64,000 nucleotides of DNA from Cryptomeria japonica. Its lineage: Eukaryota > Streptophyta > Pinopsida > Cupressales > Cupressaceae. The notes under the pieces were generated by a model. It was not told the origin of the DNA. It was given only the letters and a program-made list of their open reading frames with translations, and ran no database searches. Numbering within the stretch: the stretch's first letter is position 1; each line of letters starts with the position of its first letter. Both the position numbers and the translations under genes were made by a program. The stretch covers positions 343,845,870 through 343,909,869 of the forward strand of contig NC_081412.1 of NCBI RefSeq assembly GCF_030272615.1, in the 5' to 3' direction. Positions 35,524 to 47,640 of this stretch are shown here, piece by piece.

Positions 35524-37302
35524 TAAACCCAGGAGGGTGATCCTTTGATGAACTTATAATCTCTATGCCATACTTATACCTTCACAAAAATTAAGCAGAA
35601 AATCTCAAATATAGGCTCAAAAATAGGGATAATTATCAAGGATGGAAAGTCCCTTAGTGATCCTCAACCTTAATGGAGCTGGATATGGTAGAAACATACA
35701 ACAATATACATAAAATGAAATGAAATATGGTAATAATCAATTTGTGTAACAAATATAGATGAACAAAGCATAGAAATGACTGTAAGGACTCATAACAAAC
35801 TATGGCTAGTGCCTTCTTCCATTGGGTGCTTGACTTTAAAAGATATAAATGAAATTACAACAAAATTTATCTAACAACATGTAGATCTTAAAGAAACACT
35901 GTCTTACAATGTTTTCAATCTACAAACCTAATCTAGAATACTTATCAAATCCATAGATAATCCCTATTGCTCTATAAATCTAATTCAAGCATTTTAATTG
36001 ACCCCTTAGATCAATGCATGAATAGAAATAAAATACACCATAACAGTGCACTAAGTGAAAGACATCCTCGAACATATTTCATTCAAAAGATGATAGAATT
36101 TCATAATGGAGAAAAAAAATCAGAATTATATTTCCTTTGAATTAATTCATTATTTTTGTCATAAAGGCCATTTGCATATAAATCCTTCAAGAGCTTGGAA
36201 GAAACTAGACACAAGACTTTATCTATATCTTTGCAAAATCCTTACAATTTCTCATTTCCACCTAAAACTTGATACCTGAACCTTATGACTTTGAAAATTT
36301 TCAAAATTACTAAGTGCATAGACCAAATTTGCAACCTTTTCTCTTGGCCTTGAATTTCCTTGTACATAAATAAGGGAGAAAAACAAGCTATAGGCCAAAG
36401 GAGACATCTCTCATTCAAAATGACCGGTTACCCATAATTCAGTTACAAAAGATTCTATTTAAAGAATGTCACAACGAAGATGAAATATCTACAACTAATT
36501 CATCATAACACTTTATGCATCCTTTTTCCCTTTTGTTGGTGTCAATGAAGATTTGGGATGGGCCCACCTTTCTTGTTGTTCACATCCATAAAGTGACTCC
36601 TGCAAGGAATCAAAATTGTATACCCGACTTCCACATCACATAGTTAGCTAACTAACTAGTTGATGTCCTCATTCATCCTTCAAATAAGTATTACTCCATT
36701 CAGCATATTCCTCATCTAACGGCCATTTGAAAATCATAACCTCATCAACCTTTGCGTTGTAAGGAATATACTTGATTTCCACTTGATTTGCCTCCCTTTC
36801 AAAAGTTTCAAAAATTGTTCACGTGTGTATTATCTTATCCATGCTGTCCTCCACCATGGCAATATCTAAATCATCACAAATCATGTCCACTTGTGTGTTG
36901 ATGATTCTTTCTGCCTCTTCTTTCCATAACTATAAGGGCTTAATTGACCCATTTTCATTCTCAATACCAGGCATAAGTATCTCATTCATCTAACCAAAAG
37001 TCCTCATCAACTCTCTTATTTTTCTCTCTATATTGTCTGACAGCATTTGGGCTTGTTGTATTGATTCTACAAACAAATAAGTTGGCTAAAGTGTAAGTGG
37101 CCTTCCAACATGGTACTTTGAAGCTATTGACATTATCCTGAGCTCGTTTCCTATTTGTAACCAGTTTGTGAATAAAGGGATTTCTACCTCTTCATCTTTA
37201 TCAAAACTTTGAATGGCATTAAACAATAAAGAATATAAAGAATAAATACTATTCAGTCTACTCTCTACTTTGTCATTTAAATGAGTTAACACGGAGCTGA
37301 CC
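35524..37302 (-). mobile_element. X1: fragment of X-type gypsy LTR
   Basis: Matches X2 (44226-45951) along its length, apart from a short deletion in X2. Its left part matches the LTR of element A. It lacks the first ~170 bp, including the TGTTGG edge. It is fused to copia-0 on the left (shared GCT) and to copia-1 on the right at ATGTTTCTACC, exactly as X2 is fused to copia-2. Confidence 0.75.
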
Positions 37303-37304
37303 AT
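36669..37304 (-). pseudogene. LTR-encoded ORF of X1 (~211 codons, broken)
   Basis: Minus-strand pieces read as one helical, Glu/Lys-rich protein (SRLNSIYSLYSLLFNAIQS, then RKIRELMRTFG, then DEVMIFKWPLDEEYAEW), ending at TGA 36669-36671. Three stops look like decayed Trp or Gln codons. X2 encodes the same protein. No known domain is recognised. The N-terminus is cut by the copia junction, so the original was longer. Confidence 0.55.
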
Positions 37305-39110
37305 GTTTCTACCTGAATATCATTAAGGGTCTTCTTCATTCACAACACTTGAGAAAAAAATGTAGAAGTAGTAATATATTCTGCTTCAATAGTAGATAGG
37401 GAGATTGAATCCTTATTCTTGCTATGCCATGAGACCAACCGGTTGCTTAGGAAGAATGCACCACCACTTGTGCTCTTCCATTCATCAATGCAACCTGCCC
37501 AATCAACATCTTTATAAGCTTGTAAGATGAAATATCCTTTCTAAGGATACTATAATGCATAATCAATCATTCCTTGTATGTACCTGAATATCCCCCTGAC
37601 TTCATTCACATGTGACTATTTGGGTACAACTTGAAATCTAGCCACCATGCATACTACCTCCACTATATCCGGTCTAGAAGCAGTATGCTATATAAAACTA
37701 CCAATCATGAATCTATACAATGTCTGATCCACTACCAATGATTCATCATCCTTGCTCAACTTGCATCCGGTCACCTTGGGTACTTAACAATTTTTTGACT
37801 TCCATTTGGAATCTATTCAACATTTCTCTGACATACTTGGTTTGAGAGACAAATATTCCCTTGTCTCATTATGAAATCTGCAAACAAATAAAAAATGACA
37901 GCTCTCCAAGCATTCACATCTCAAACTCTGACTGCATTTAATTAGCAAACTCTTTGCACAAGGTATCCTTGTTCCCTCCAAAAATGATGTCATCCACATA
38001 TACAACCACAATAATCATGTGGTTTCCATTTACCTTGATGTACATATTACTATCTGCACTTCCCTTTTTGAATCCCTACTCCTTTAGGTACTTATCTAAC
38101 CTTGAGTACCATGCTCTTGGAGCCTACTTCAAACTATACAGTGATTTCTTCAATCGGCACCCAAATATTTCATTATCATGCAGTAGAAAACCTTCTGGTT
38201 GTTCAATGTATACTCCCTCTTCTAAATTTTCATTCAGGAAAGAAAATTTTACATCCATTTGATAGACTTTGTATTCCTTGTAGGCTGAAAGGGCTAGAAA
38301 CATTCTAATGGCCTCAAGCCTTGTAATTGGTGCAAATGTTTCTTCAATGTGTATTCTTTCTACTTGATAGTATCCTTTGCACACTAACCTTTCTTTATGC
38401 CTCCCAATCTTTCCTTCTTCATTCATCTTGTTCTAGTAGACCCATTTTATGCTTAATAATATTCTTTTCTGCCGGTCTAGGAACTAATTCCCAAGTTTTA
38501 TTCTTCTCAAGCTGCTCCAATTCCTCTTCCATTGCATCCATCCATTTATGACTTTTGTCAGCCTAATTAAATGTTTTGGGTTCCATTTTAGTCATGAGGC
38601 AGAAATTGACTTGTTCATCATTCTAGGCAAGTCTTCTTCGATTTTTCACACCATCGCTCTTATTACCTATGAGCTGATCTTTCGGGTGATTTTTCTACAC
38701 ATACCAGTTGGGGGACTTGTTTGATGCTTCTTCCAGTTTACTGTCAATCTGAACTTTATCTTCATCATCGGTGTCATCATACCAGTTTACTGGTGCTTGA
38801 CTTCCTTTATGCATATCTTCATCAACTCTTACATGCACATTCTCAATGAGTTGAGTAGCCCAAGAAGATACCTTCATCACTCCTAGAATCAAATCTACCT
38901 AACCCATCCTGATCTCTTTTGATGAACCATTTACTTCCAAACACTTTGAAGTATTTAACTGATGGTTTTTGGTCATACCAAAGTTCATAAGGTGTCATTC
39001 TGCTCTTTGTTCTCAATTGAACTGGGTTCAAAGTGTATACAACAGTGTGAACTACTTCCTTCGAGTATATATCCAGTATGTTTTCCTCATTTAGCATGGT
39101 TCTTGCCATT
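37303..39110 (-). pseudogene. Copia-1 RT and RNase H (broken)
   Basis: RT pieces at 38124-38426 (EGRHKERLVCKGY-like start, VYQMDVKFSFLNENLEEGVY) and 37817-38011, with YVDD intact at about 37995. The linker piece with TPYELWYDQKP is at 38843-39109. The RNase H stops before its end at the X1 junction. Many stops. Confidence 0.85.
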
Positions 39111-40130
39111 TGTTTGACTGTCCCATTTTTCCTTTCTACAACACCAATTTATTGTGGTGTTCTTGGAGCTGAATATTGTCTTTCCTATTCCATGTCACTC
39201 AAAGTAATCTTCAAACTCATTTGATGTGAACTCTCCACCCTAGTTTGATCTTAGACATTTTAGCTTGTATCCACTTTCCCTCTAAACCATCTTTCGTAAA
39301 ATCTTGAATCTTTCAAAGGCTTGAGGTTTGTCCTGCAGGAAAGTGACCCATGTCATTCTTGAAAAATCATCAATGAGGAGAATGAAGTATCTTTCATTAG
39401 CTAGATCTCTTGATCTGGTCGGTCCACAAAGATCAGTATGCACCAATTCAAGTGGCCTTGAAGTATTATGTTCTTTAGAGTTGAAGCTCACCTTAGTCTT
39501 CTTTCCTCTTACACATTTATCACAAAATGTTCTTATCGATTTGATGATGGGTGGTATATTTCTCACAGAGCCCTTTTTTCTTACTGTAACTAGATTATCA
39601 AAATTTGTGTGGCCAAATCTCCTGTGCCATGGCCAGCTCTCATCCACTTGTACCATCATGCATTGGGACTCAAAGCATTCCTTCAGATTGTACACATTTC
39701 CATCTAATCTTTTACCTTCTGCAATAATATGACTGGTACTCTCTTTTCTTATCTGGCAACCGACAGAGTCAAAAGTGAATTTGTAACCTTTATCACACAT
39801 TTGACTCACACTTAGTAAATTATGATTTAAACCTTCCACATAATATACGTCAGGGGCCTTCAATTTTCCATCTATATTCGACGTACCTTTTCATTTTATC
39901 TTGATGGAGGATTTGTTTCCAAATCTTACTGAGGCTCCATTCCAATCTTCTAGCTTAATGAATTTCTTTTTTTTACTGATCATGTGATTATAACATCCAC
40001 TATCTACAACCCATAGGTTCATTCTCTCTACATGCAGGGCAGCCTGCACAATTAGACTTGATCCTTCCTTATTCTTGTATTTTTCAACCCAAACTGGTTT
40101 GTCTTCCTTCTTCTTGTCTTCTGCAATTTC
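39111..40130 (-). pseudogene. Copia-1 protease and integrase (broken)
   Basis: The protease motif VVDSGCYNHMIS lies near 39985-40020. The piece at 39282-39863 has the gag-pre-integrase zinc site (HRRFGHTNF then CDKCVRGKKTK) and the start of the integrase core (HTDLCGPTRSR, LIDDFSRMTWVTF). The second catalytic position reads RSN followed by a stop (codon 39243-39245 is AAC for Asn), as in the other two copies. Confidence 0.85.
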
Positions 40131-40223
40131 ATGTTCCAGTTTATCTACTGGTTCTTGATCTGGTATTGAATTCTTTGGCTTGGTTGTTCTGAGTTTGGAA
40201 TGTTTTGAAATGTGCCCAAACTT

Positions 40224-42222
40224 CTAACAATTATAATACTTTATATTGACATTAAATGATGAATTTTTAAAACTATTGTAGGACACCAATTGACTTCTCC
40301 TACATTCGAAACTCTTATGACCAAATCCATTGCACTGATAACAAACAACATTCATACCCCAGAGTGTAGCACATGAGTTTCTACTTTCAATATTAATAAG
40401 GGGCTTATTTATCAATCTACAATCAATAATTTTATGTCCAAACTTATTATACCGGTAGCAATAGCCATAAAATTTGGGTACATACAAATCTTGTTGCTTT
40501 GGAATAGCAAACCTTTGTCTCACCGGATGTCTTCCTTTCATGTCGTTGATTCTAGTAAATCGTTCACTATGCACCTTGGGCTTGCCTTTATGATTTGTAT
40601 ATCGGTAAGGTGTGTGACCCTTCCAGTTCTGAGCATTTCGGTTCACAGGATGATTTCTTAAATCCTCAGAATAGGTCTTCTTACTGGTACCTTTGCTGAC
40701 TATAAAGGTTTTCTTCTCTTTACTTTGTCAATTGTATCTCCTTACTAGATGTGTCTTGGCTATTTGAACATTATCCTTCTTCAAATTCTAAACCACCGAT
40801 ATCTTTTGAATACTTCTATTTTCTCAACATCTTGTCTAAAGCTTCAGTGTTTCCCTCATTCTTGCTCCTCATCTTCAATTCATCCTTTCTCTCTTTTAGC
40901 TCCTTTCTGAACCTTGCAATATCTTCTTCCATCTTCTATAGCTCCTTTTCCTTCTTTATCAAGTTGGAGGATGAAACTTAACATATCCTCTGAGCTTCTT
41001 CCAACTAGAGTTATAAATCAGAAATTTTCTACATGGATTCCTCTAGAGCTTCCTCCTGTTGTTCTTGTTGCTCTGCAACAACATGCTTAACTTTCTTGAG
41101 TTATCTTCTGGTTTTCTTCAAATCCTCAAGTGCACTTATGAGCTGACCTACTAAATCCACTTCAGCTTCAATGTCTTCATCTTCATCTGCTTCATAAACC
41201 GGTTCATCTAGTGCCATAAAGAGATTAACTTCTCTTTTATCCTCATGGTAGTCAGCTTCTGATGCACTTTCATCATCTATGGCATCATCTTCAAATGTAT
41301 ATAGAGTGTTCTTCTTCTGGTAGCTTCTTCTTTCTTGCCAGTATACCTTCTCTTTATCTTTATCGGAAGACCTTCTAGAGCTTCCTTGCTAATCTCCATC
41401 GGTTTCACCATAGGCACATTTTATAGCAAAGTGTCCTATTTTACCACAGTTAAAGCATTTGAGAGGTAGTTTTCCTTTATACTTACCAGATCCTCTTTTA
41501 AGATTTCTTACAAAGTTTACAACTTCAGTGTCGGAGTCTCCACTAGATTCTCTATGAGCACTTACTTCCTTACCCTTTTTGGTGGAGTTGAAAGAAAATT
41601 CTTTCATGGAAGTTCCTTCACCAGTTGTCCTCATCTCATAAGTAGTTACAAAGCCAAATAACTCATCTATTGAAAAGATTTTCAGATCCTTGGCTTCCTC
41701 TATAGTAGAGACCTTAGTGTCATACTTAGATGTGATTGATCTAAGCACCTTTTTGAAAATAAATTCATCAGCAATTTCCTCTCCAAGTCCTCTGATGGTA
41801 TTCATAGTTTCATCAACTCTGTGAAGGTAGTCTGCAATCTTTTCTTCATCTTTCATCTTAAAGCCTTCAAGCTGATCTCTTAGTGTTTGCAGCTTGGCCT
41901 CCTTGACCTTGACATCTCCTTCAAATAATCTCTATAGTTTATCCCAAGTCTCTTTGGTAGATGAGCAGTGTATTACCTTAACAAACTCATTATCTGATAG
42001 CCCACTAAGAATAGCATGTTTAGCCTTTGCATTGTTCTCATACTCCTTCTTAGCATCCGGGTTTGTGGGAGGAACACTAGGGATAGTATACCCATTCTTT
42101 CCAGACATCCAAACATCAAATCCCGGAGAGGAAAAATAGGTTTCCATTCTTCTACTCCAAAAGGCATACTTGGCTCCATCAAACATGGGAGCTTTGGAGG
42201 AGGAGGACTCAATTCTTTCCAT
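40224..42222 (-). pseudogene. Copia-1 gag with coiled coil and several zinc knuckles (broken)
   Basis: ATG at 42222 opens the gag core (FDGAKYAFWSRRMETYF), followed by the UBN2-like part (41389-41856: LHRVDETMNTIRGLGEEI) and the knuckle CFNCGKIGHFAIKC. An acidic, then Lys/Glu-rich coiled-coil stretch (about 40750-41390) follows. The C-terminal piece (40224-40646) has further boxes: CYRYNKFGHKIIDC (second Cys decayed to Tyr), CYQCNGFGHKSFEC, and a third with a stop near 40225. Tandem C-terminal knuckles after a coiled coil make this gag longer than usual. Confidence 0.8.
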
Positions 42223-42283
42223 TGTGTTTTTAGAATAGAATCTACCCAAGCTAGAGAAATCTTTAACCAACCGGGAACCAAAG

Positions 42284-42295
42284 GCTTTGATACCA
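42284..42295 (-). other. Primer binding site of copia-1
   Basis: Minus strand TGGTATCAAAGC, one base from the usual plant copia site TGGTATCAGAGC, which pairs with initiator tRNA-Met. Confidence 0.85.
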
Positions 42296-42296
42296 A

Positions 42297-43796
42297 TTTT
42301 ATAACACAATATGTCACTAAGAGGGGGGGTGAATCAATGATTTCAAACAATTTCCAACTATGTGTGTGCAACTGGTAAAGCAATGAAGATACTAGTAATC
42401 AAACACACAAAGAATACATCTCACAGCACTGGATATACAAGGAAAACCCAATGTGGGAAAAACCTTGGTGAGAAATGCTACTGGAGTCTACTGCTCCAAT
42501 CCAGCCTCACAATAAAACACATTATTAAAAATATTTAGGGCACCAACCCAAGGAGAACCAACCCAAGGAGTACCAACCCCTAATTTTATGAGCACCAACC
42601 ACTATATCGAGTGATAACTTAGTGATATACAATGAAAACAAACTTATTACAATGAATGCACCTTGTTACAAATGAGTTATGTAACACTTATTTAACTTCT
42701 CTCCATTGGTTACAACTCTTCTCTATTTCACTAGTTATTTCACTACTGGTTATCAATTTTCTCTCCCCGATCTCTTACTGGTCAATCTTTGTCTTTGCTG
42801 ACTTCCTCTGATACTCACCCTACACTCTATCACTCTTGGATACCTTCCTACCAGTTCACCTTAGCTCTGTTATCTACTAGTTAAACCTTTGTTAAACCTC
42901 CTTACCGGTTACAACTTTTCTACTAGTTCTCCTTCAATTAATTAGTTATAATACTCTTCTCAGTCTAATTTGCACTCTGTTAGCTCAAGGACTCTCTCTT
43001 ATCGCAATTGTCATCATGTTTTTGATCTTTGATCTAGATATTTAATTATCCTCTTTCTCACCAAAACATAGATTCAAACTTTAGCACACTTAGGGTTTTC
43101 TCCACTAACCTAATCCATATCAGGTCATATTGAATCTCATCTCCAAGATTGATAGCCTGAAAAAATGACACACTACATGCCAAATCCTTCCTTCAAATGC
43201 ATGTTTTCTATATTTGGCAAACACGGTCCATCTTTCAGTCCATCATAGTAAATGTAAATAGTAGCTTCCTTCTACAGATTAACTAGTCGATCAAATATCT
43301 TACATCGATCACAAAGACAAAAGATTTAATCTTTGCCCCTCGCTTTGTATCGAGTCGTATTCCTCTATAGTCCTCCTATGATTTTTGCAGTCAACATTAA
43401 TGTTGACCCAATCACCAAATACCTCACCGATGCACCCTTTATCCTCCACTCCACATATGCCACCTATTTCCTATGTATCATTATCATCAGCATCCACCTA
43501 TCCTCACCATGTCAGTTAAGGATTAGTCACTGACAACAAACATCCTACTGGTATTTTCCTTGTACTACCAATCTTTTACTTCTGCATACATACTCATCGG
43601 TGGACCTATTTACTAGTTGGCACTACACCTTCTTGTATACCAGTTGACATAACTATTTTATTTCTTTTCTTTCTTATGTTTTCTTACCGGTGAACATCCA
43701 TACTGGTAACATCTCCTACTTGCATCCTGTATACACCTTGCATATCAGTAACCATCCATACTAATGACATGACATACTTACCGGTTGACATCAATG
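42297..43796 (-). mobile_element. Copia-1 5' LTR (~1.5 kb)
   Basis: Left edge taken from the PBS and not exact. The LTR has a run of seven G near 42325. It matches copia-0's LTR to CCGGTTGACATCAATG at 43796 and lacks the last ~26 bp, replaced by an RNase H fragment. At 43689 it keeps the uninterrupted CCGGT site into which element B inserted in copia-0. The hexamer ACCGGT or its decayed forms recur through it. Confidence 0.8.
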
Positions 43797-44056
43797 GCTT
43801 GAAATGGGCAAGAAGAAAGGGCATTGGATGCTTGAAGGTATATGGGGACAGTGAGTTGGTTGTTAATCATGTGAGAAACACTTGTTTTACTAAGAATTAT
43901 TTACTTAAATATTACAAGAATAGGGTATGGTACCTCTTGGAAGGATTTGATGCATTTAATTTGGTATCCATACCTAGGAATCAAAATAAACATACTAATA
44001 GGTTAGCTACTATAGGAGTTGAGTTTGATGTTCCCAAGGAGATTGGTAGTAGTAAT
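43797..44056 (+). pseudogene. Orphan Tat-type extra RNase H fragment
   Basis: An 86-codon open stretch with the second half of the RNase H domain (GCLKVYGDSELVVNHVR, then EGFDAFNLVSIPRNQNK, LATIGVEF). It is close to element D's domain (LLIVYGDSELVISQVRG) and to B's. It is on the plus strand, with no gag or RT beside it. It lies between a truncated copia LTR and the exact TGTTGG edge of X2, so it may be the remains of an element into which X2 inserted. Confidence 0.8.
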
Positions 44057-45951
44057 TGTTGGTGCCCCAGAATGGGGTTTACACTGCAAGCAAACAGAAA
44101 CCAAGTTGACTCTTTAAATTTATCAGAGGAGAAGCCAACTCCAACTATTGAAATCTCCAAGGACTTGGACCAACATATGATAAGAATTTATGCTAATCCT
44201 TCTACACTTTGGGCTTTGCTAAACCCAGAAGGGTGATCCTTTGATGAACTTATAATCTCTATGCCATACTTATACCTTCACAAAAATTAAGCAGAAAATA
44301 TCAAATATAGGCTCAACCACAAGGAGAATTATCAAGGTGGAAAGTCCCTCAGTGATCCTCAACCTTAATGGAGCTTGATATGGTGGAAACATACAACAGT
44401 ATACATAAAATGAAATGAAATATGGTAATAATCAATTTGTGTAACAAACTATGGCTAGTACTTTCTTCCATTGGGTGCTTGACTTTAAAAGATATAAATG
44501 AAATTACAACAAAATTTATCTAATAGCATGTAGATCTATAAGAAACACTGTCTTACAATGTTTTCAATGTACAAACCTGATCTAGAATACTCATCAAATC
44601 CATAGATAATCCCTATCACTCTATAATTCTAATTCAAGCATTTTAATTGACCCCTTAGATCAATGCATGACTAGAAATAACATACACCATAACAGTGCAC
44701 TAAGTGAAAGACATCCTTGATCATATTTCATTCAAAAGACGATAGAATTTCATAATGGAGAAAAAAAATCAGAATTATATTTCCTTTGAATTAATTCGTT
44801 ATTTCTATCATAAAGGCCATTTGCATATAAATCCTTCAAGAAATTGCAAGAAACTAGACATAAGACTTTATCTATTTCTTTGCAAAATCCTTACAATTTC
44901 TAATTTCCACCTAAAACTTGATACAAGAACCTTATGACTCTGAAAATTTTCAAAATTACTAAGTGCATAGACCAAATTCACAACCTTGTCTCTTGGCCTT
45001 GAATGCCCTTTTATATAAATAAGGGAGCAAAACAAGCTATAGGCCAAAGGAGACATCTCTCATTCAAAATGACCGGTTACCCATAATTCAGTTACAAAAG
45101 ATTATATTTAAAGAATGTCACAACGAAGATGAAATATCTACAACTGATTCATCATAACACTTTATGCATCCTTTTTCCCTTTTGTTGTTGTCGATGAAGA
45201 TTTGTGATGGGCCCACCTTTCTTGTTGTTCATGTCCAAAAAGGGACTCCTGGAAGGAATCAAAATTGTATGCCCAACTTCCACATCACATAGTTAGCTAA
45301 CTAACTAGTTGATGTCCTCATTCATCCTTCAAATAAGTATTACTCCATTCAGCATATTCCTCATCTAACGGCCATTTGAAAATCATAACCTCATCAACCT
45401 TTGCGTTGTAAGGAATATACTTGATTTCCACTTGATTTGCCTCCCTTTCAAAAGTTTCAAAAAATGTTCTCGTGTGTATTATCTTATCCATGCTATCCTC
45501 CACCATGGCAATATCTAAATCATCACAAATCATGTCCACTTGTCTTTTGACGATTATTTCTGCCTCTTCTTTCCATAACTATAAGGGCTTAATTGACCCA
45601 TTTTCATTCTCAATACCAGGCATAAGTATCTCATTCATCTAACCAAAAGTCCTCATCAACTCTCTTATTTTTCTCTCTATATTGTCTGGCAGCATTTGGG
45701 CTTCCTGCATTGATTTTACCAACAAATAAGTTGGCTGAAGTGTAAGTGGCCTTTCAACATGGTACTTTGAAGCCATCGACATTATCCTGAGCTCATTTCC
45801 CCTTTGTAACCACTTTGTGAATAAAGGGATATCTACCTCTTTATCTTTATCAAAACTTTGAATGGCATTAAAAAATAAAGAATATAAAGAATAAATACTA
45901 TTCAGTCTACTGTCTACTTTCTCATTTAAATGAGTCAGCACAGAGTTGATC
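44057..45951 (-). mobile_element. X2: X-type gypsy LTR, cut by copia-2
   Basis: Starts at a clean TGTTGGTG edge. The first ~400 bp match element A's LTR and the rest matches X1. The right end is lost at the copia-2 junction. Orientation follows from element A, where the same edge faces a minus-strand PBS. No PBS remains here. Confidence 0.7.
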
Positions 45952-45953
45952 AT
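45318..45953 (-). pseudogene. LTR-encoded ORF of X2 (~211 codons, two stops)
   Basis: The pieces at 45639-45953 (104 codons) and 45318-45539 (73 codons) are joined by a short stretch with two TAG stops. The product is the same helical, charged protein as in X1 (SRLNSIYSLYSLFFNAIQS; FKWPLDEEYAEW), sharing the stop. Two degenerate copies with the same frame suggest it was once coding. Function unknown. Confidence 0.55.
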
Positions 45954-47640
45954 GTTTCTACCTAAATATCATTAAGGGTCTTCTTCATTCACAACACTAG
46001 AGAAAAAAATGTAGAAGTAGTAATATATTCTGCTTCAACAGTAGATAGGGAGATTGAATCCTTCTTATTGCTATGCCATTAGACTAACCAGTTGCTTAGG
46101 AAGAATACACCACCACTTGTGCTCTTCCATTCATCAATGTACCCTGCCCAATCAACATCTTTGTAGGCTTGTAAGGTGAAATATCCTTTCTTAGGATACT
46201 ATAATGCATAATCAATCATTCCTTGTATGTACCTGAATATCCTCCTGACTGCATTCGCATGTGACCATTTGGGTACAACTTGAAATCTAGCCACCATGCA
46301 TACTACTTGCACTATATCCAGTCTAGAAGCAGTAAGATATATAAAACTACCAATCATGAATCTATACAATGTCTGATCTACTACCAGTGATTCATCATTC
46401 TTTCTCAACTTGCATGCGGTCACCATGGGTACTTACCAATTTGTTGTCTTCCATTTGGAATCTATTCAAAAATGACAGCTCTCCAAGTATTTGTATCTCA
46501 AACTCTGATTGCATTTAATCAACAAACTCTTTGCACAAGGTATCCTTGTTCCCTCCAAAAATGATGTCATCCACATATACAACCAAAATAATCATGTGGT
46601 TTCCATTTACTTTGATGTACATATTACTATCTACACTTCCCTTTTTGAATCCCTACTCCTTTAGGTACTTATCTAACCTTGAGTACCATGCTCTTGGAGC
46701 CTACTTCAAACTATATAGTGATTTCTTCAACCGACACACAAATATTTCATTATCATGTAGTAGAAAACCTTTCGGTTGTTCAATCTATACTTCCTCTTCT
46801 AAATTTCCATTTTAGAAAGAAATTTTTACATCCATTTGATAGACTTTGTATTCCTTGCAGGCTGAAAGGGCTAGAAACATTCTAATGGCCTCAAGCCTTG
46901 TAATCAGTGCAAATGTTTCTTCAATGTGTATTCTTTCTACTTGAGAGTATCCTTTGCACACTAACCTTGCTTAATGCCTCCCAATCTTGCCTTCTTCATT
47001 CATCTTGTTTTAGTGGACCCATTTTATGCTAATAATATTCTTGTCTACCGGTCTAGGAACTAATTCCCAAGTCTTATTCTTCTCAATCTGTTGCAATTCC
47101 TCTTCCATTGCATCCATCCATTTATGACTTGTGTCGGCCTAATTAAATGTTTTGGGTTCCATTTTAGTCATGAGGCAGAAATTGACTTGTTCATCATTCT
47201 AGGCAAGTCTTCTTCTATTTTGCACACCATCACTCTTATTACCTATGAGATGATCTTTCGGGTGATTTTTCTGCACATACAGGTTGGGGGATTTATTTGA
47301 TGCTTCTTCCAGTTCACTGTCAATCTGAACTTTATATTCATCATCAGTGTCATCATACCAATTTACTGGTGCTTGTCTTCCTTTATGCATATCTTCATCA
47401 ACTCTTACATGCACACTCTCAATGAGTTGAGTAGCCCAAGAAGATACCTTCATCACTCCTAGAATCAAATCTACCTAAGCCATCCTGATATCTTTTGATG
47501 AAGCATTTACTTCCAAACACTTTGAATTATTTAACTGATGGTTTTCAGTCATACGAAAGTTCATAAGGTGTCATTCTGCTCTTTGTTCTCAGTTGAACTG
47601 GGTTCAAAGTGTATACAACAGTGTGAACTACTTCCTTCCA
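45952..47640 (-). pseudogene. Copia-2 RT and RNase H (broken)
   Basis: RT fragments with YVDD at about 46570 and an RNase H start, plus the linker piece at 47199-47468. Stops are frequent. The left limit is the X2 junction. Confidence 0.8.

Larger units (their letters stand above)
37303..43796 (-). mobile_element. Copia-1: 3'-truncated Ty1/copia retrotransposon
   Basis: 5' LTR at about 42297-43796, iMet-type PBS, gag, protease, integrase and RT on the minus strand. It stops inside the RNase H region at 37303, against X1, so PPT and 3' LTR are absent. It overlaps copia-0 by about 2.2 kb of the same pol sequence, so the two are separate copies and not one element split by X1. Confidence 0.85.

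Noticed and set aside
32789-42296. One copia element split by insertion of X1
   Set aside because: Copia-0 and copia-1 overlap by about 2.2 kb of the same pol sequence, so they are two copies.
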